A stretch of DNA of 64,000 nt, taken from the NCBI GenBank assembly GCA_964017045.1, contig OZ024808.1:7449284-7513283 (forward strand), written 5' to 3'. Position numbers and translations under genes: made by a program. Below the pieces are notes generated by a model, which did no database searches, was not told the DNA's origin, and worked only from the letters and a program-made list of their open reading frames with translations. How positions within the stretch are numbered: the first letter of the stretch is position 1; each line of letters opens with the position of its first letter. Below, one piece after another: positions 1 to 12,900 of this stretch. Source of the DNA: Omphiscola glabra (Eukaryota; Mollusca; Gastropoda; Lymnaeidae).

Positions 1-748
1 TTACTAATGGTGTTTTCTAATGGTATTGGCAACTTCATCATAACAATCAATGCACAGCTGCCCTCAAAACAAAAAAAGATGGTACTTGGCCGGGGGGGTG
101 GGGGGGGGGGTGATACTGGTGCGACATTTGCTCCCGTCGATTAAATTATATGGATGAAATACGAGGATTCGGAATATAAATATATGAGCCTTCTGGTGCC
201 GTGTCGGGTGCCGTGTCGTGCTTGACAGCAAGGTCGATAGTGTCTGTGTTGTATGGCATGACAGCAATTTTCATAGTGTCTGTGTTGGATGGCATGACAG
301 CAATTTTCATATTGTCTGTGTTGGATGGCATGACGGGACGTTCCCAGATGTCATGGTTTAATTGCATGGAATTGGACAGCATTAAAATATGATCCTGGTG
401 TCTGAGTTGGATGGACATGTTCCCTGGTGTCTGGGTTGGATGGCCATGTTCCCTGGTGTCTGGGTTGGATGGACATGTTCCCTGGTGTCTTGGTTTGATG
501 ACAAGACAATATGTTAATATGTTCCGTGGTGTCAAGGCAAGAAAGAATCATATATTTCCTGGTGCCTGGGTTACAGCCTTGCTCCTGGCTGGGATGTCCA
601 TGGTGTCTGGTTTGGAGGGCATGCCATGACAGCATGTTCCCTGGTGGTGGCGTCTGAGTATTTTCCCTTAATTAAGTTCAATTGAATCTACAGGACCTGA
701 AATGTGTTTTGTGTGCCGTGTTTACAGTGAATCGTATTCAATGCACAG
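1..748. other. intron of ABCA gene 1 with two short minisatellites
   Basis: No exon is seen. Two arrays are present: a 36-bp unit (about three copies, 233-340, containing GGCATGACAGCAATTTTCAT) and a 29-bp unit (about three and a half copies, 388-505, containing GGACATGTTCCCTGGTGTCT). A G homopolymer lies near 100. Confidence 0.6.
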
Positions 749-900
749 GGGCAGACAAACAGTGAAATCTACTACATCCTTCCAGACGAGAAGGTCACGG
801 TCTTGCCCAGTTTATTTGAGGACCTGGAGAATCTCAAGGACAAGCTCCACATCTCCAGTTTTGGTATCTCTGCCACGTCAATGGAAGATGTTTTTATCCG
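749..900 (+). CDS. ABCA3-like: ABCA gene 1 exon 1 in window: regulatory segment after NBD1
   Basis: The exon follows an AG at 747-748 (ATGCACAG) and ends at GTGGGT (901). It encodes [16 protein letters not shown], later [19 protein letters not shown]. This is the typical ABCA regulatory segment after NBD1, where family members read SFGASITTMEEVFLRVG. It enters in phase 0 and leaves in phase 2. An alternative AG at 727 is excluded because an in-frame TGA follows it at 728. Confidence 0.85.
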
Positions 901-3900
901 GTGGGTAGAGTGTCGTGTCACTGTTACTTTTTTATTTAGTGGTTTTGGGGGAGGGGGGGTACTCTTTATTTTACTCTAAGCAATTGTTTTATCTCGTGCA
1001 ATACATGTAAACTAGGATTATATCAATAATGAACTCAGAGTAAAGGATTATAAAGTACATTTGTAGAAGGGCCACGCTTTTTTTTTGGGGGGGGGGGGGG
1101 TTGGCGAGGTTAGCAACAGTATCTTGCGACACTTCAGAGGACGTCAAATTATCAACTTTCATAGACACTATATGTATTGGTTGGCGAGGTTAGCAACAGT
1201 ATCTTGCGACACTTCAGAGGACGTCAAATCATCAACTTTCATAGACACTATATTTATTGGTTGGCGAGGTTAGCAACAGTATCTTGCGACACTTCAGAGG
1301 ACGTCAAATTATCAACTTTCATAGACACTATATGTATTGGTTGGCGAGGTTAGCAACAGTATCTTTCGACACTTCAGAGGACGTCAAATTATCAACTTTC
1401 ATAGACACTATATGTATTGGTTAATACTTTTTGCCCCCCCCCCCCGGGCGCAGCTACTGCTTGCTCTGGAGTACTCTAGACCTAGTAGTGTAGCATAGGA
1501 ATAAAATACAAGCAAAATTTGTTAACTAAAAAAAAAAAGCTTCTTTTCAAAATAGTCAGCATCCTTTGACATAAGTAAGTACCCCGCACAGTAGCTCTAA
1601 AACTAAACATCTGACTTATATCGCAGTTATTCTCACGTCTTGGGGGAAAGTAGACTGTTATAACCGGTGTGTTTATCTATTTTTTGCTCACCGCAATCCG
1701 TGGGATGCAACCTTACCCTCCTTCTCCCTTTTTGTTGTTTTCCTTTTGACGTCCCCGATGAAATGTGTAGCGCCAATCCTTTTTACCCGCCCCTCCTTTA
1801 GTTGGGAAAAGGTTGTTCGATATACGTTCTATTAGTTCTAAAGAATGCTAGCAGGTGACGCAATTTCTAGAATTTATTTTCTGGAGGTGTCTAACCTACT
1901 CATTATATATTATAGAAGCCGAGATTTTTGCAATGTTTTCCTAGACCTTCACTGGACGTAATATACTGTTATAATAACGATTTTACTAGTTACGTGTATG
2001 TAAATTAATAGTTGTGTCTATCGTGGATTGTACTTTTTCACTTGCTGTAAGTTGATTAAGTTTCATATCTGTCTAGTAGATATTGTATTCTTGATGTAGA
2101 TTTAGTATTTTAATGAAATGGAATAGTGTTAATACCATTAGATTTGATATAGTTTTATTTTTCTTCGTATACTTGTCATCAAATCTTTGTATACTTCTTA
2201 TCGTTTCTTTGTGTACTTGTTAACATGCCTTTCTATACGTATCATTTCTTTGTATACTTGTTATACACCTCGGCTTTTCTTAAAATACCCGGTCCCGGTG
2301 TAAAAAAATTGCATCCGGTTAAGCCCTAGTGTTTTCTTAAACTCACGGGTTTCCCACGAGGATTGTATGATCATTTCCCACGAGGATTGTATGATCATGC
2401 CGTCTTAAAACTGTCTTCCATACGATGATTGTATGAGCATAGTTCTGTCTTATTTTTCCAGGGTCGGCGAGGGTTTTGACCCCAAACCTTATGTTGTAGA
2501 CGTACCACCGGTAGTAGCGTGAGTACTTTAATAAATCATACCATTTTTTAAAATCTATTGTACAAAAAACGGGTCACGAAAAGAAATATTATCGAAAACC
2601 TAGCTAGGGTTAGGTTATGGTTAGGGTTAGGTCGGTTTTCGTTTTTATTTTTTAATTTTCTGTATTTCATGGTAAACGTCCAGGCATATGCATGGGTGGA
2701 TGGTTAGGCGATAAGACGTTAAGATGTTATACTACCGTTGAATATCAATCCAGCTGAGATTTTAATATACAACGGTACGGCAAATAAGTCAGAGGGACGT
2801 TGTTTTGAAGTCACTGTGCGCACCAGCACCAAGACAAAACGACACCAGTTTATAAAAATAAGAATTCATTTAAAAAAAAAAAGGTTTAAATTAGAAATAT
2901 CAAGTCATTAATAATTAATTATGACACATCATTAATTTTAATAAAAACTATAAAAAAAAAGATTTGCACTAACACAGTCAGGTCAACAGACACTTACACT
3001 TCTATAAGCAACTTTTTAAAAAAAAAGTTTTTTGTTGCTCTCCAATCAAGTGTAGAAAAATCAATGAAAAAGTATAGATTGTAAATTCAGGTATGGGCCA
3101 AATCGATTCCTTTGAATTTTAAGATTTCTGTATAATTATTTGTAAAAACACGTTGTTGAGGGGTTCACTGGAACCATATCCCCAGACCTAACACATCCCC
3201 CGACCTACCACAGAACAACCACATCCCGGACCTGCCACATCTGTAGACCCACCACATCTCCAGACCCACCACATCTGTAGATCCACCACATCCGTAGACC
3301 CACCACATCTGTAGACCCACCACATCATCCCCAGACTCACCACCTCTGTAGACCCACCAGATCATCCCCAGACCAACCACATCCCCAGACCCACCACATC
3401 CCCAAACCCAGCACATCCCCAAACCCACCACATCCCCATACCCACCACATCCCCAGACCCACCACATCCCCAGAACAACCACATCCCGGACCTGCCACAC
3501 CCCCAGATCCACCACACCCCAGAACAACCACATCGCCGGATCCACCTCAGCTCTAGACCCACGACACAACCCAGAGCCACCACATCCCCAGACCCACCAC
3601 ATCCTCATACCCACCCACATCACATCCCCAGACCCACCCACACCACATCCCCGGACACACCAACATCACATCCCAGACCATCTAACTTTCGTGTGAAGAT
3701 CTTTGACTTCTGCTTCACTATCACTGACCGTCTAATGCAGCGGTTCTCAACATGTGGGTCGCGACCCCTTTGTGGGTCGCACGACCCTTTCCCAGGAGTC
3801 GCCTAAGACCATATGAAAACACGTATGCTCTACAGTTATGGAGTAGCCACGAAATAATTTTGTGGCTGGGGGGTCACCACAACATGAGTAACCTTATTAA

Positions 3901-6900
3901 AGGGTCGCGGCATTAGGAAGGTTGAGAACCACTGGTCTAATGGGACCCGGGTGCGAATGGCGGCGCTGCGTGTCCGGGTCCATTTTGACTTAAAGCTTTC
4001 TGTTTTCTTTGCATGCTGGTCATGTAACGTCACTGTACAGGGAAAAAAAGCCTTAAGTAACATTACATGAGTCATGTGACCAAAGTAACACGTGCGTGAA
4101 GTGACCAACAATCATTAACCTCCACCAACAACAACAACAACGGCCATCTTTAATACCTTCCTGTTTCGTCATAGGTCTAGGGAGGTGGAGGAGGAAACTC
4201 CCAGCGGCGGGAACGAAGTGCCGTCAGCGTAAGTTCTCAGGGGCGGCAACGTCGTTGTTGTTCCTGTGTTAGATATTATTCGGGATAGGGTTGGGGGGTG
4301 GTCCAGTGGCGTAGTGAGGCGGGAGCAAGGGGGGCATCATGCCCCGGGCGCTACTCACAAAGGGGCGCCAAATGGTATATTTTATAATATAATATAGTAT
4401 GGTTTTCGAATGGGGGTGGGCGCTAAAAAGGTATTGTGCCCCGGGCGCGAGTTAAGCTCGCTACGCCAGTGGGATGGTCATATATCTTTATCATCTCCCC
4501 CCCGGGATTCCGGATTCCGGTTGACAAGTCTGTAGTGACTTGCCGATTTGGAAGCGCTGGCCACCGACCCCCTCGGCGTTAACCCGGGGCACATTACAAC
4601 CATTGCGTGTCCCGCGTGGCAGACACGGCCATGCATGGTAGTTGCTGGAATAAACAGCTCCTACAGGGCTGCCACCTGTGATGCTTCACAGGGGGAAGAA
4701 AAGGCAAACACAGGGTAGGGATCATGATTACAAGTAGCCGTTAAGGGATATGAGGCTATAGGCTGTGGTGGAAGCCTATAGCCGGTGATTCTAAATACGC
4801 AGCCCTGAGAAAGCTGCTCCTAGGCAACCGTTTCGTCCCAGCTATTTCGCGAACTAGTCGCGAGGTGGAAACCCACTGTAGAATACCTCTTAGAGGGCGT
4901 CCGATGCTTCCCCGGGACGGGTGGGGGGAGATATTAGGACGTTAATTTACCGTCCCGGCCCCTGGGAGAGTGGACTACGGACGCTTGAAACACAGCGTCT
5001 TTGGTCGACCAGATGTCTCCGGTCGGGGAGGGTCTCCGCCGGCGAACCCGATCGAGCGGTTGCGGGCGGGGACGCTCCACGCCCGGGGAGGTCTCTGGCG
5101 CCCTTCCGCACGGCCTGCCGCCGAGGCGGCCGGCAGGTGCGGGTGGGCGCCGGGGAGGGCATAAGGAGCGTAAGCTCGACGGCCCGCTGACGCCATTTCC
5201 TAAAGTGATATATCTTTATCAATTGTTCATATTGTATATGGTGGTCTGTCTTCAATTAATACGTCATCAGTGTTTGAGCGTGCGGAGGTGGGGTACAGGG
5301 GGAGGGGGGGGACTGACATGATTGCATATAGGACACTGTGTGAAAGGTTGTCTCCCCTTCTGTCGCGCGCCTGCCGAATCATTTCTGAGTTTTACGCTAA
5401 GCTAGTAATCACAATCTGATATCTAGTTACGGATTAGTATAAACTGTATAAGAATAAGGGTTGATGAAATTTATGCCTTCAAGGTCCCCAGCAAGCGAGG
5501 GCTCGCCAGCCAGCAAAGAAGCCAGTCCACTTGAGTAAGTTGCTAACAAATCTAAGACCCTAAGACTACAAAAGGCCTTGACCAGTGTTTCTTTCGGAGA
5601 ATTTTTTTCGGAAAGGGGAGGGGGGTTGCATTTTAGGATTTTGTGGGGGGGGTTGTGTGGGGGTTGTATATCTGTATCAATTAATCATCATGTATATGAC
5701 GCTATTCCCTCAATCAATACGCAATCAGTGTTTAGGGGGAGGGGAGAGCAACATGATTGCACATAGGACTCTGTGTGAAAGGTTGTCTGCCCTTCTGTTG
5801 TGTGGCTGCAGATTGAACTCTTGAGTTTACGGAAAGCCGATAATCACAATCTCGATCCCTAGACGGATTTATATAATCTTCATCTATTTACGGATTATTG
5901 CGATCTTCGGTTATTTACAGATTATTCTTATCTTCATCGGTATAAGGGTTGATAACGTTTATGCCTTCTTCAAGGTCCCCAACAGGCAATGCCTCGCCAG
6001 TCACCAGAGAAGCCAGTCCAATTCAGTAAGTGGCTATCAAACTTAAGACAACAAACGGCTAAGTTCGGCGTCTTCCTATAAAGAAATCTTTTCGTAAATG
6101 AAGAAGGAAAAAAAAGGTGGGGGGAGGGGCATTTGGGGATTCGGTACTTTTTTAAGGGGTATGGGGGGGGGAGGAAGGCATGTTGGCGCATGAATACATT
6201 TGGTTTCTTATCATTCTACACTTTAACCGGACAGAAACAAAAGGTGTAATGTAGAAGTTTTAGCGTCCTTTGACCTGGTTGTGTGTAAACAAATTCTTTA
6301 TTTTTTAAGTTGTTACTGTATAGTAAATCTTTGACAATTTTTTTTTAAATTTAACATTTAAGGTGGTTTTATATAGCGCAATACCCCAGCCTAGGGCTAG
6401 GCTCACTTATAAAGTGAAGTACCCCAGCCTAGGGCTACGCTCACTTATAAAGTGAAGTACCCCAGCCTAGGGCTAGGCTCACTTATAAAGTGAAGTACCC
6501 CAGCCTAGGGCTAGGCTCACTTATATAGCGAAGTACCCCAGCCTAGGGCTAGGCTCACTTGTATAGTGCAGTACCCCAGCCTAGGGCTAGGCTCACTTAT
6601 ATAGCGAAGTACCCTAACCTAGGGCTAGGCTCACTTATATAGCGAAGTACCCTAACCTAGGGCTAGGCTCACTTATATAGCGAAGTACCCTAACCTAGGG
6701 CTAGGCTCACTTGTATATGTTACTTGCGGTTTCCAAAATAGTTTTCATAAAAGCTGTAAATAGAAATGGTTCCACACTCAAAACAACATGTTTGCTGACG
6801 TCTCGGCCTGGCGAAATAATGTAACAATAGCAGCATCGACAGCAGATCTACTTTTCATCTTATTACAAATTTTAATATTTGCCATCTGGAAAACGAACAT

Positions 6901-9900
6901 GAAAAAAAAAGGGGGGGGGGGCTTCATGAAGTTAACGACTTCCGCTGAATTGTTAAAATGGACGCCATATTGTTGCTCTTGTCGAACTCGGTGGAACTTC
7001 TATTTTATCCCCACTGACTAGCTAACTGTCTTAAGAAAGACGGCAATCTATCGACCCAGAGCTCGCTAAGACTTCCTTCCCCCAACGTACCCCATATTGT
7101 TAATTATGTAATTACATGTATATATATATTTTTTAATGCGACTTTGTTTTCAATGAACTTTCTGCCGCTGCTCACTAACAACCCCCGCATCCCATCCCTA
7201 CCTCGCATCCCATCCCTACCCCACATCCCATCCCTACCCCGGCATTCCATCCCTACCACGCATCCCATCCCTACCCCGGCATTCCATCCCTACCCCGCAT
7301 CCCATCCCTACCCCGGCATTCCATCCCTACCCCGGCATTCCATCCCTACCCCGCATCCCATCCCTACCCCGCATCCCATCCCTACCCCGCATCCCATCCC
7401 TACCCCGCATCCCATCCCTACCCCGCATCCCATCCCAACGACGCCCCGGCATCCCATCCCTACCCCGCATCCCATCCCTACCCCGGCATCCCATCCCAAC
7501 CCCGCATCCCATCCCTACCCCGCATCCCATCCCTACCCCGCATCCCATCCCTACCCCGCATCCCATCCCAACGACGCCCCGGCATCCCATCCCTACCCCG
7601 CATCCCATCCCTACCCCGGCATCCCATCCCTACCCCGCATCCCATCCCTACCCCGGCATCCCATCCCAACCCCGCATCCCATCCCTACCCCGGCATACCC
7701 TCCCAACCCCGCCCCCCCCCCCCCCCCACGACTCTTACCTTCTAGGATTGAACCCCAAAACCCACGCGTTCCCGAGGTGACCACGAAAACTGAAGACAAG
7801 GGATCCGTCCTACAGCTGGAGCGCCAAGCAGAGGAGTTAGGTAATTGGAATTAGAGTTGTACAGTTACTAGTTCAAGACCCCTAGCAGTGCTTCTCAATT
7901 GACTAGGGGTATTTGGAATGACTAGGGGTAGTTGGGGTGACTAGGGGTAGTTGGCGTGGCTAGGGGTAGTTGAAGTGACTAGGGGTAGTTGGAGTGACTA
8001 GGGGTAGTTTGCGTGACTAGGGGTAGTTGGAGTGACTGGGTGTAGTTGGAGTGACTGGGGCTAGTTGGAGTGACTAGGTGTAGTGGGCGTGACTAGGGGT
8101 AGTTGGAGTGACTGGGTGTAGTTGGCGTGACTAGGGGTAGTTGGCGTGACTAGGGGTAGTTGGAGTGACTAACCGTAGTTGGGGTGACTAGGGGTAGTTG
8201 GCGTGACTAAGTGTTTTCATAAAGTGATTAATTTTATCAACAAATATTTCAATTTTTTGAAGACGGACATTTATTGAACAAATATGTAGGCAGCTAACGT
8301 TTTCAAGGCTCAGTTATTCTTAATGCAATGGATGCTGTGGCTCAGTTATTCTTAATGCAATGGATGCTGTGGCACAGTTATTCTTAATGCAATGGATGCT
8401 GTGGCTCAGTTATTCTTAATGCAATGGATGCTGTGGCTCAGTTATTCTTAATGCAATGGATGCTGTGGCTATGTAAAGGTGTTTCGATAGTATTTTTCCC
8501 CCAGTGTTTTGTTTTTTCTATGTTCTTTCTTTGCTTTGACCAAAGATGGTGTGGCCTAAAAAAATCACCCGGCACCAGATACAATAATGAGAATGCAGCA
8601 AAGAGATTCGTCACCAACTTCCAAGCAGATTCGTCACCAACTTCCAAGCAGATTCGTCACCAACTTCCAAGCAGATTCGTCACCAACTTCCAAGCAGATT
8701 CGTCACCAACTTCTAAGCAGATTCGTCACCAACTTCCAAGCAGATTCGTCACCAACTTCCAAGCAGATTCGTCACCAACTTCCAAGCAGATTCGTCACCA
8801 ACTTCCAAGCAGATTCGTCACCAACTTCCAAGCAGATTCGTCACCAACTTCTAAGCAGATTCGTCACCAACTTCCAAGCAGATTCGTCACCAACTTGCAA
8901 GCAGATTTGTCACCAACTTCCAAGCAGATTCATCCCCAACTTTCAGGCAGATTGTGATGAAATATTTCATGCTTTAACCAAAACTCAAATGAAATTATAA
9001 AGCCCCCCAGCCTCTCTCGTGTGTAGCAAATCCAAACGCATACGGTCTGAAAAAACTACCAGCTCTTTCATCTGGTAACTCGCTCTTCTCTTCTAGCAAC
9101 CATTTGCGTTAATATGTGTTTGTTCGTTGAAGAAAGCTTCTTGTCGACACGTTCGTTGTTTTGTTGCATCCTTTATTTCAGCTTTCCCCCATACTTTGCG
9201 CCCCCCCCAAACAACCCCCCCAAACAACCCCCCCCAAAGCCCCCCCCCCCAAATTGTTAGTTTGAATCTTTAAAATATCTCTTGATAAAGTAACACCCCC
9301 CCCCCCTCTCTGTGTCCTTGTGGAAAATTTACTATTTTTATCCAATAAATTGCAGGATTTAAATAATAATAATAATATCCTTTTTAATGACAGCTTGATA
9401 ATTTATTATTCTTGTGTTCTGTTTTCCATTTGCGAGACCCCCTGTCATATATTTCAGTTTTATCCTTCATTTTTTTTTATTAGCCATATATGTATATGCA
9501 CGTTTGGTTTTTTTTTTGTTTTTTTTTTTTTGTTAATTTTTTTTTTCCTTGACAGCCAAGTTTGCGGCCATGAACAAATACACGAAAAACGCCGCAGGGC
9601 CTCTGTTCTTTCAGCAAGTCAAAGCCATCCTCATCAAACGGGCGACGCTGTTCAGACGGAGCATAATCTCCGCACTGATCATGCTGCTTCTGCCGTCTGC
9701 TATGACCATGCTGGGCATCAGCGGGGACATGCTAGCCGATTCGCATAAACTCTCAGACCCGATGGGCTTCTCGCTCGACCGTTTCAGTGACCTCGTCGTT
9801 CCCATTTTCGGCAGCCCCGACGGTTCTCAAAAAATGAAGGATGCGTACAAGAAGCAGTTCTCCTCGTCCCCGGGCGTAACTTTCCGGGAGTCGGATGTGA

Positions 9901-12900
9901 CAGATGTAAATATTAAACCTTACCAAAAAAAAAAAAAAAAAAAAAAAAAAAACTTTCCTACTGCGTTAGCTATAAATAACGTTTAATAAATGTCCTATTG
10001 TCAGGGACGTGCCGAGGAAAAGTGTCGAGTGGGGCGAAGCCGAATCATGGCGCCCACCAAAATGTAGAAAAAAAAGCTCGGAAAAAATTAATAGACGATT
10101 TTGTTACTCTCCTCTTTGAGAAATACGCGGTATTTTATCATTTCAATTGATTCTTAACTAAAGTAGAGTTTTTGGCGCCCCCAGATTTTGGGGCGAGGGA
10201 TGGGTGCCCCCTTCGTCCACCCCTTCGGGCGATAAAAAAAAGATAACTAAAAAAATAATGGCTTACAGCAGACAGAATGAACTGATTACCAAATACAGAC
10301 AGAATTCACTGATTACCAAATACAGACAGAATTAACTGATTACCAAATACAGACAGAATTAACTGATTACCAAATACAGACAGAATTAACCGATTACCAA
10401 TTACAGACAGAATTAACTGATTATGAAATACAGACAGAATTCACTGGTTACCAAATACAGACAGAATTAACTGATTACCAAATACAGAAATAATTCACTG
10501 ATTACCAAATACAGACAGAATACACCGAATACCAAATACAGACAGAATTCACCGATTACCAAATACAGAAATAATTCACTGATTACCAAATACAGACAGA
10601 ATACACCGAATACCAAATACAGACAGAATTCACCGATTACCAAATACAGACAGAATTCAGTCATTACCAAAAACAAAGAGACTTGATAGATTATCAACTA
10701 CAGACTGAGTTAACTGATTACCGAATACAGACATAATTCGCCGATTATCAAATGTAGACAGAATTCACCGATTACCACATGCAGCCATAACTCACAGATA
10801 ACTGTCAACTATTTCATGATCCAAGCCGGAACAAATCAGCCAGTACTTATTAAACCTTGGAGACGAAATAACCAAAGCCAAATACGATGACAAAGTGATT
10901 GTTGGTGTCGTGATTAACGCCTCGTCCTACACAACCGTGTTCCACAAGACTGCTGTGCACGGCATTGGCATCTCTGTGAGTAGTGACTTGGCATCTCTGT
11001 GAGTATTGACTTGGCATCTCTGTGAGTAGTGATTTGGCATCTCTGTGAGTAGTGACTTGGCATCTCTGTGAGTAGTGACTTGGCATCTCTGTGAGTACTG
11101 ACTTGGCATCTCTGTGAGTAGTGACTTGGCATCTCTGTGAGTATAGACTTGGCATCTCTGTGAGTAGTGACTTGGCATCTCTGTGATTAGTGATTTTACA
11201 TCTTTCTTAGTATTGACTTGGCATCTCTGTGAGTAGTGACTTGGCATCTCTGTGGGTAGTGACTTGGCAGAATCTCTGTGAGTAGTGACTTGGCATCTCT
11301 GTGAGTATTGACTTGGCATCTCTGTGAGTAGTGACTTGGCATCTCAGTGAGTAGTGACTTGGCATCTCTGTGAGTAGTGACTTGGCATCTCTGTGAGTAG
11401 CGACTTGGCATCTCTGTGGGTAGTGACTTGGCATCTCTGTGGGTAGTGACTTGGCAGCATCTCTGTGAGTAGTGACTTGACATCTTTTTTAGTATTGACA
11501 TAGCATATCTGTGAGTAGTGACTTAGCATCTCTGTGGGTAGTGACTTGGCAGCATCTCTGTGAGTAGTGACTTGGCATCTCTGTGGGTAGTGACTTGGCA
11601 TCTCTGTGAGTAGCTCAGTGTAGCGTTATGTAGGCGCTGTAAGTTACCATCACTTATTTTCTGTATGCCGTAGCCCTTGATTACACTTTTCATTTATTAT
11701 ATATGTACCCTTCCCCCCCAACCGTCCCCAACACCCCGTTGCCCCGCTGGTCACTAAAAGTAGTAAGAATTGGCTTAGCTAAATAATCAAAAGAAGCAGA
11801 TGCTACTTTTTAGTCTTGTTGTTCAGTCTTGTAAGGTATTTTTTTGAGAACGTAACCTGTTTAAAGAGTTGCATTACTCGAAACAATACCGATTTAATAA
11901 CTGATAGTTCATCGTTAAGAAAGTCTACAACACTAGATTATAATATTTTGAATTCGTGATTGTTAACTATCAAAGATGGCAATTGATTTTCTAAAAAAAA
12001 AAAAAACAACCTGAGATTGACCTTTGAAGTAGGTCAGGGGTCGTTCATTGTTTAATATCATTATGCTTTTTTTAAAAAAAGTTGTTAGTATATTCTTTGT
12101 TATTCATATACAGGATACAAAAATAGACATTAAAAGATTTATTATAGACCTTTTCTGTTAAAACTTGGAAATAGTTATGAACGTTAATAATTGTACATGC
12201 TTTTTTTTTTGTAACGGTCAATTTTTGTTGTATGAAAATAGAATTTTTATTTATTAAAGTATATCTGCCAATTATAAAACATTTTTTTTAGTGAGAGCTT
12301 AAAATATCGTATTGGTATAAACACAACCAGGTCAAAGGACACCTAAATGATTTGTCTCTCCCATTTAGTGTAGGTTGGTGAAAAACTAAATTCAGAAATG
12401 TGTTAAAATGCATCTCTGCATTTTGAATTTACATAACATTTGACAAGTGAATTAATGCTTTGTCAGACACTGGGTGCCATAATGCGTCAAACTGCACCTC
12501 TAGATTTTGAATTTATAACAAAAATATTTCCCCACTTTTGCTCAGGAACCGTCGGGACCTTTTTAACTTGAAAGAGAACCCGTATGTTAGTAATTATGAT
12601 GAAATTCTTGAAATAACCACATATTATTTTGTTAAGTTTGTATATGTGGTTCGCTTTATAGATTTAAAGGACTTAGCTTGGGGTGTGGGTGGGGGGGGGG
12701 GGGGGAAGGATACCCTCGAGGCACCACAACCAGAATGGACATAGTTAATTTGCGTTAATAGTGGTCGCGTTATAGCTTCCATGTTCAATAGTATCCATAC
12801 CATTGGCGCTAACAGAGGCACTGCCCATTGGTATAGCCAGGGCTAGAGCCGACCTGGGCCAACCAAGATTTGTTCCGCCCCACCCACGATTAAAAACTCC

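Larger units (their letters stand above)
5205..6110. repeat. tandem segmental duplication carrying exons 4 and 5
   Basis: The two arms, about 5205-5600 and 5670-6110, share intron features in the same order: ATATCTTTATCAATTGTTCA versus ATATCTGTATCAATTAATCA, TCAGTGTTT, ATGATTGC, AGGAC/TCTGTGTGAAAGGTTGTC, AATCACAATCT, AAGGGTTGAT, TATGCCTTC, then the exon and GTAAGT. Exon offset is 491 bp. Confidence 0.88.

Noticed and set aside
728..748. Upstream acceptor (TTTACAG at 721-727) for exon 1
   Set aside because: It would place an in-frame TGA at 728-730.
2600..2635. TTAGGG-like short tract as an interstitial telomere
   Set aside because: Only about three imperfect hexamers. Too short to support a telomeric origin.
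4921..5321. Four overlapping frames on both strands
   Set aside because: High GC lowers stop frequency. Codon-level similarity to any known protein is lacking and the frames overlap each other.
7144..7854. A 236-codon Pro-rich frame ending in real exon 6 sequence
   Set aside because: Only the last 31 codons belong to the spliced gene. The rest is the C-rich array and a C homopolymer. The acceptor TACCTTCTAG at 7745 separates them.
10850..11601. Minus-strand frames made of [22 protein letters not shown] repeats
   Set aside because: They are the antisense of the donor-site minisatellite (three 23-bp units equal 23 codons), not genes.
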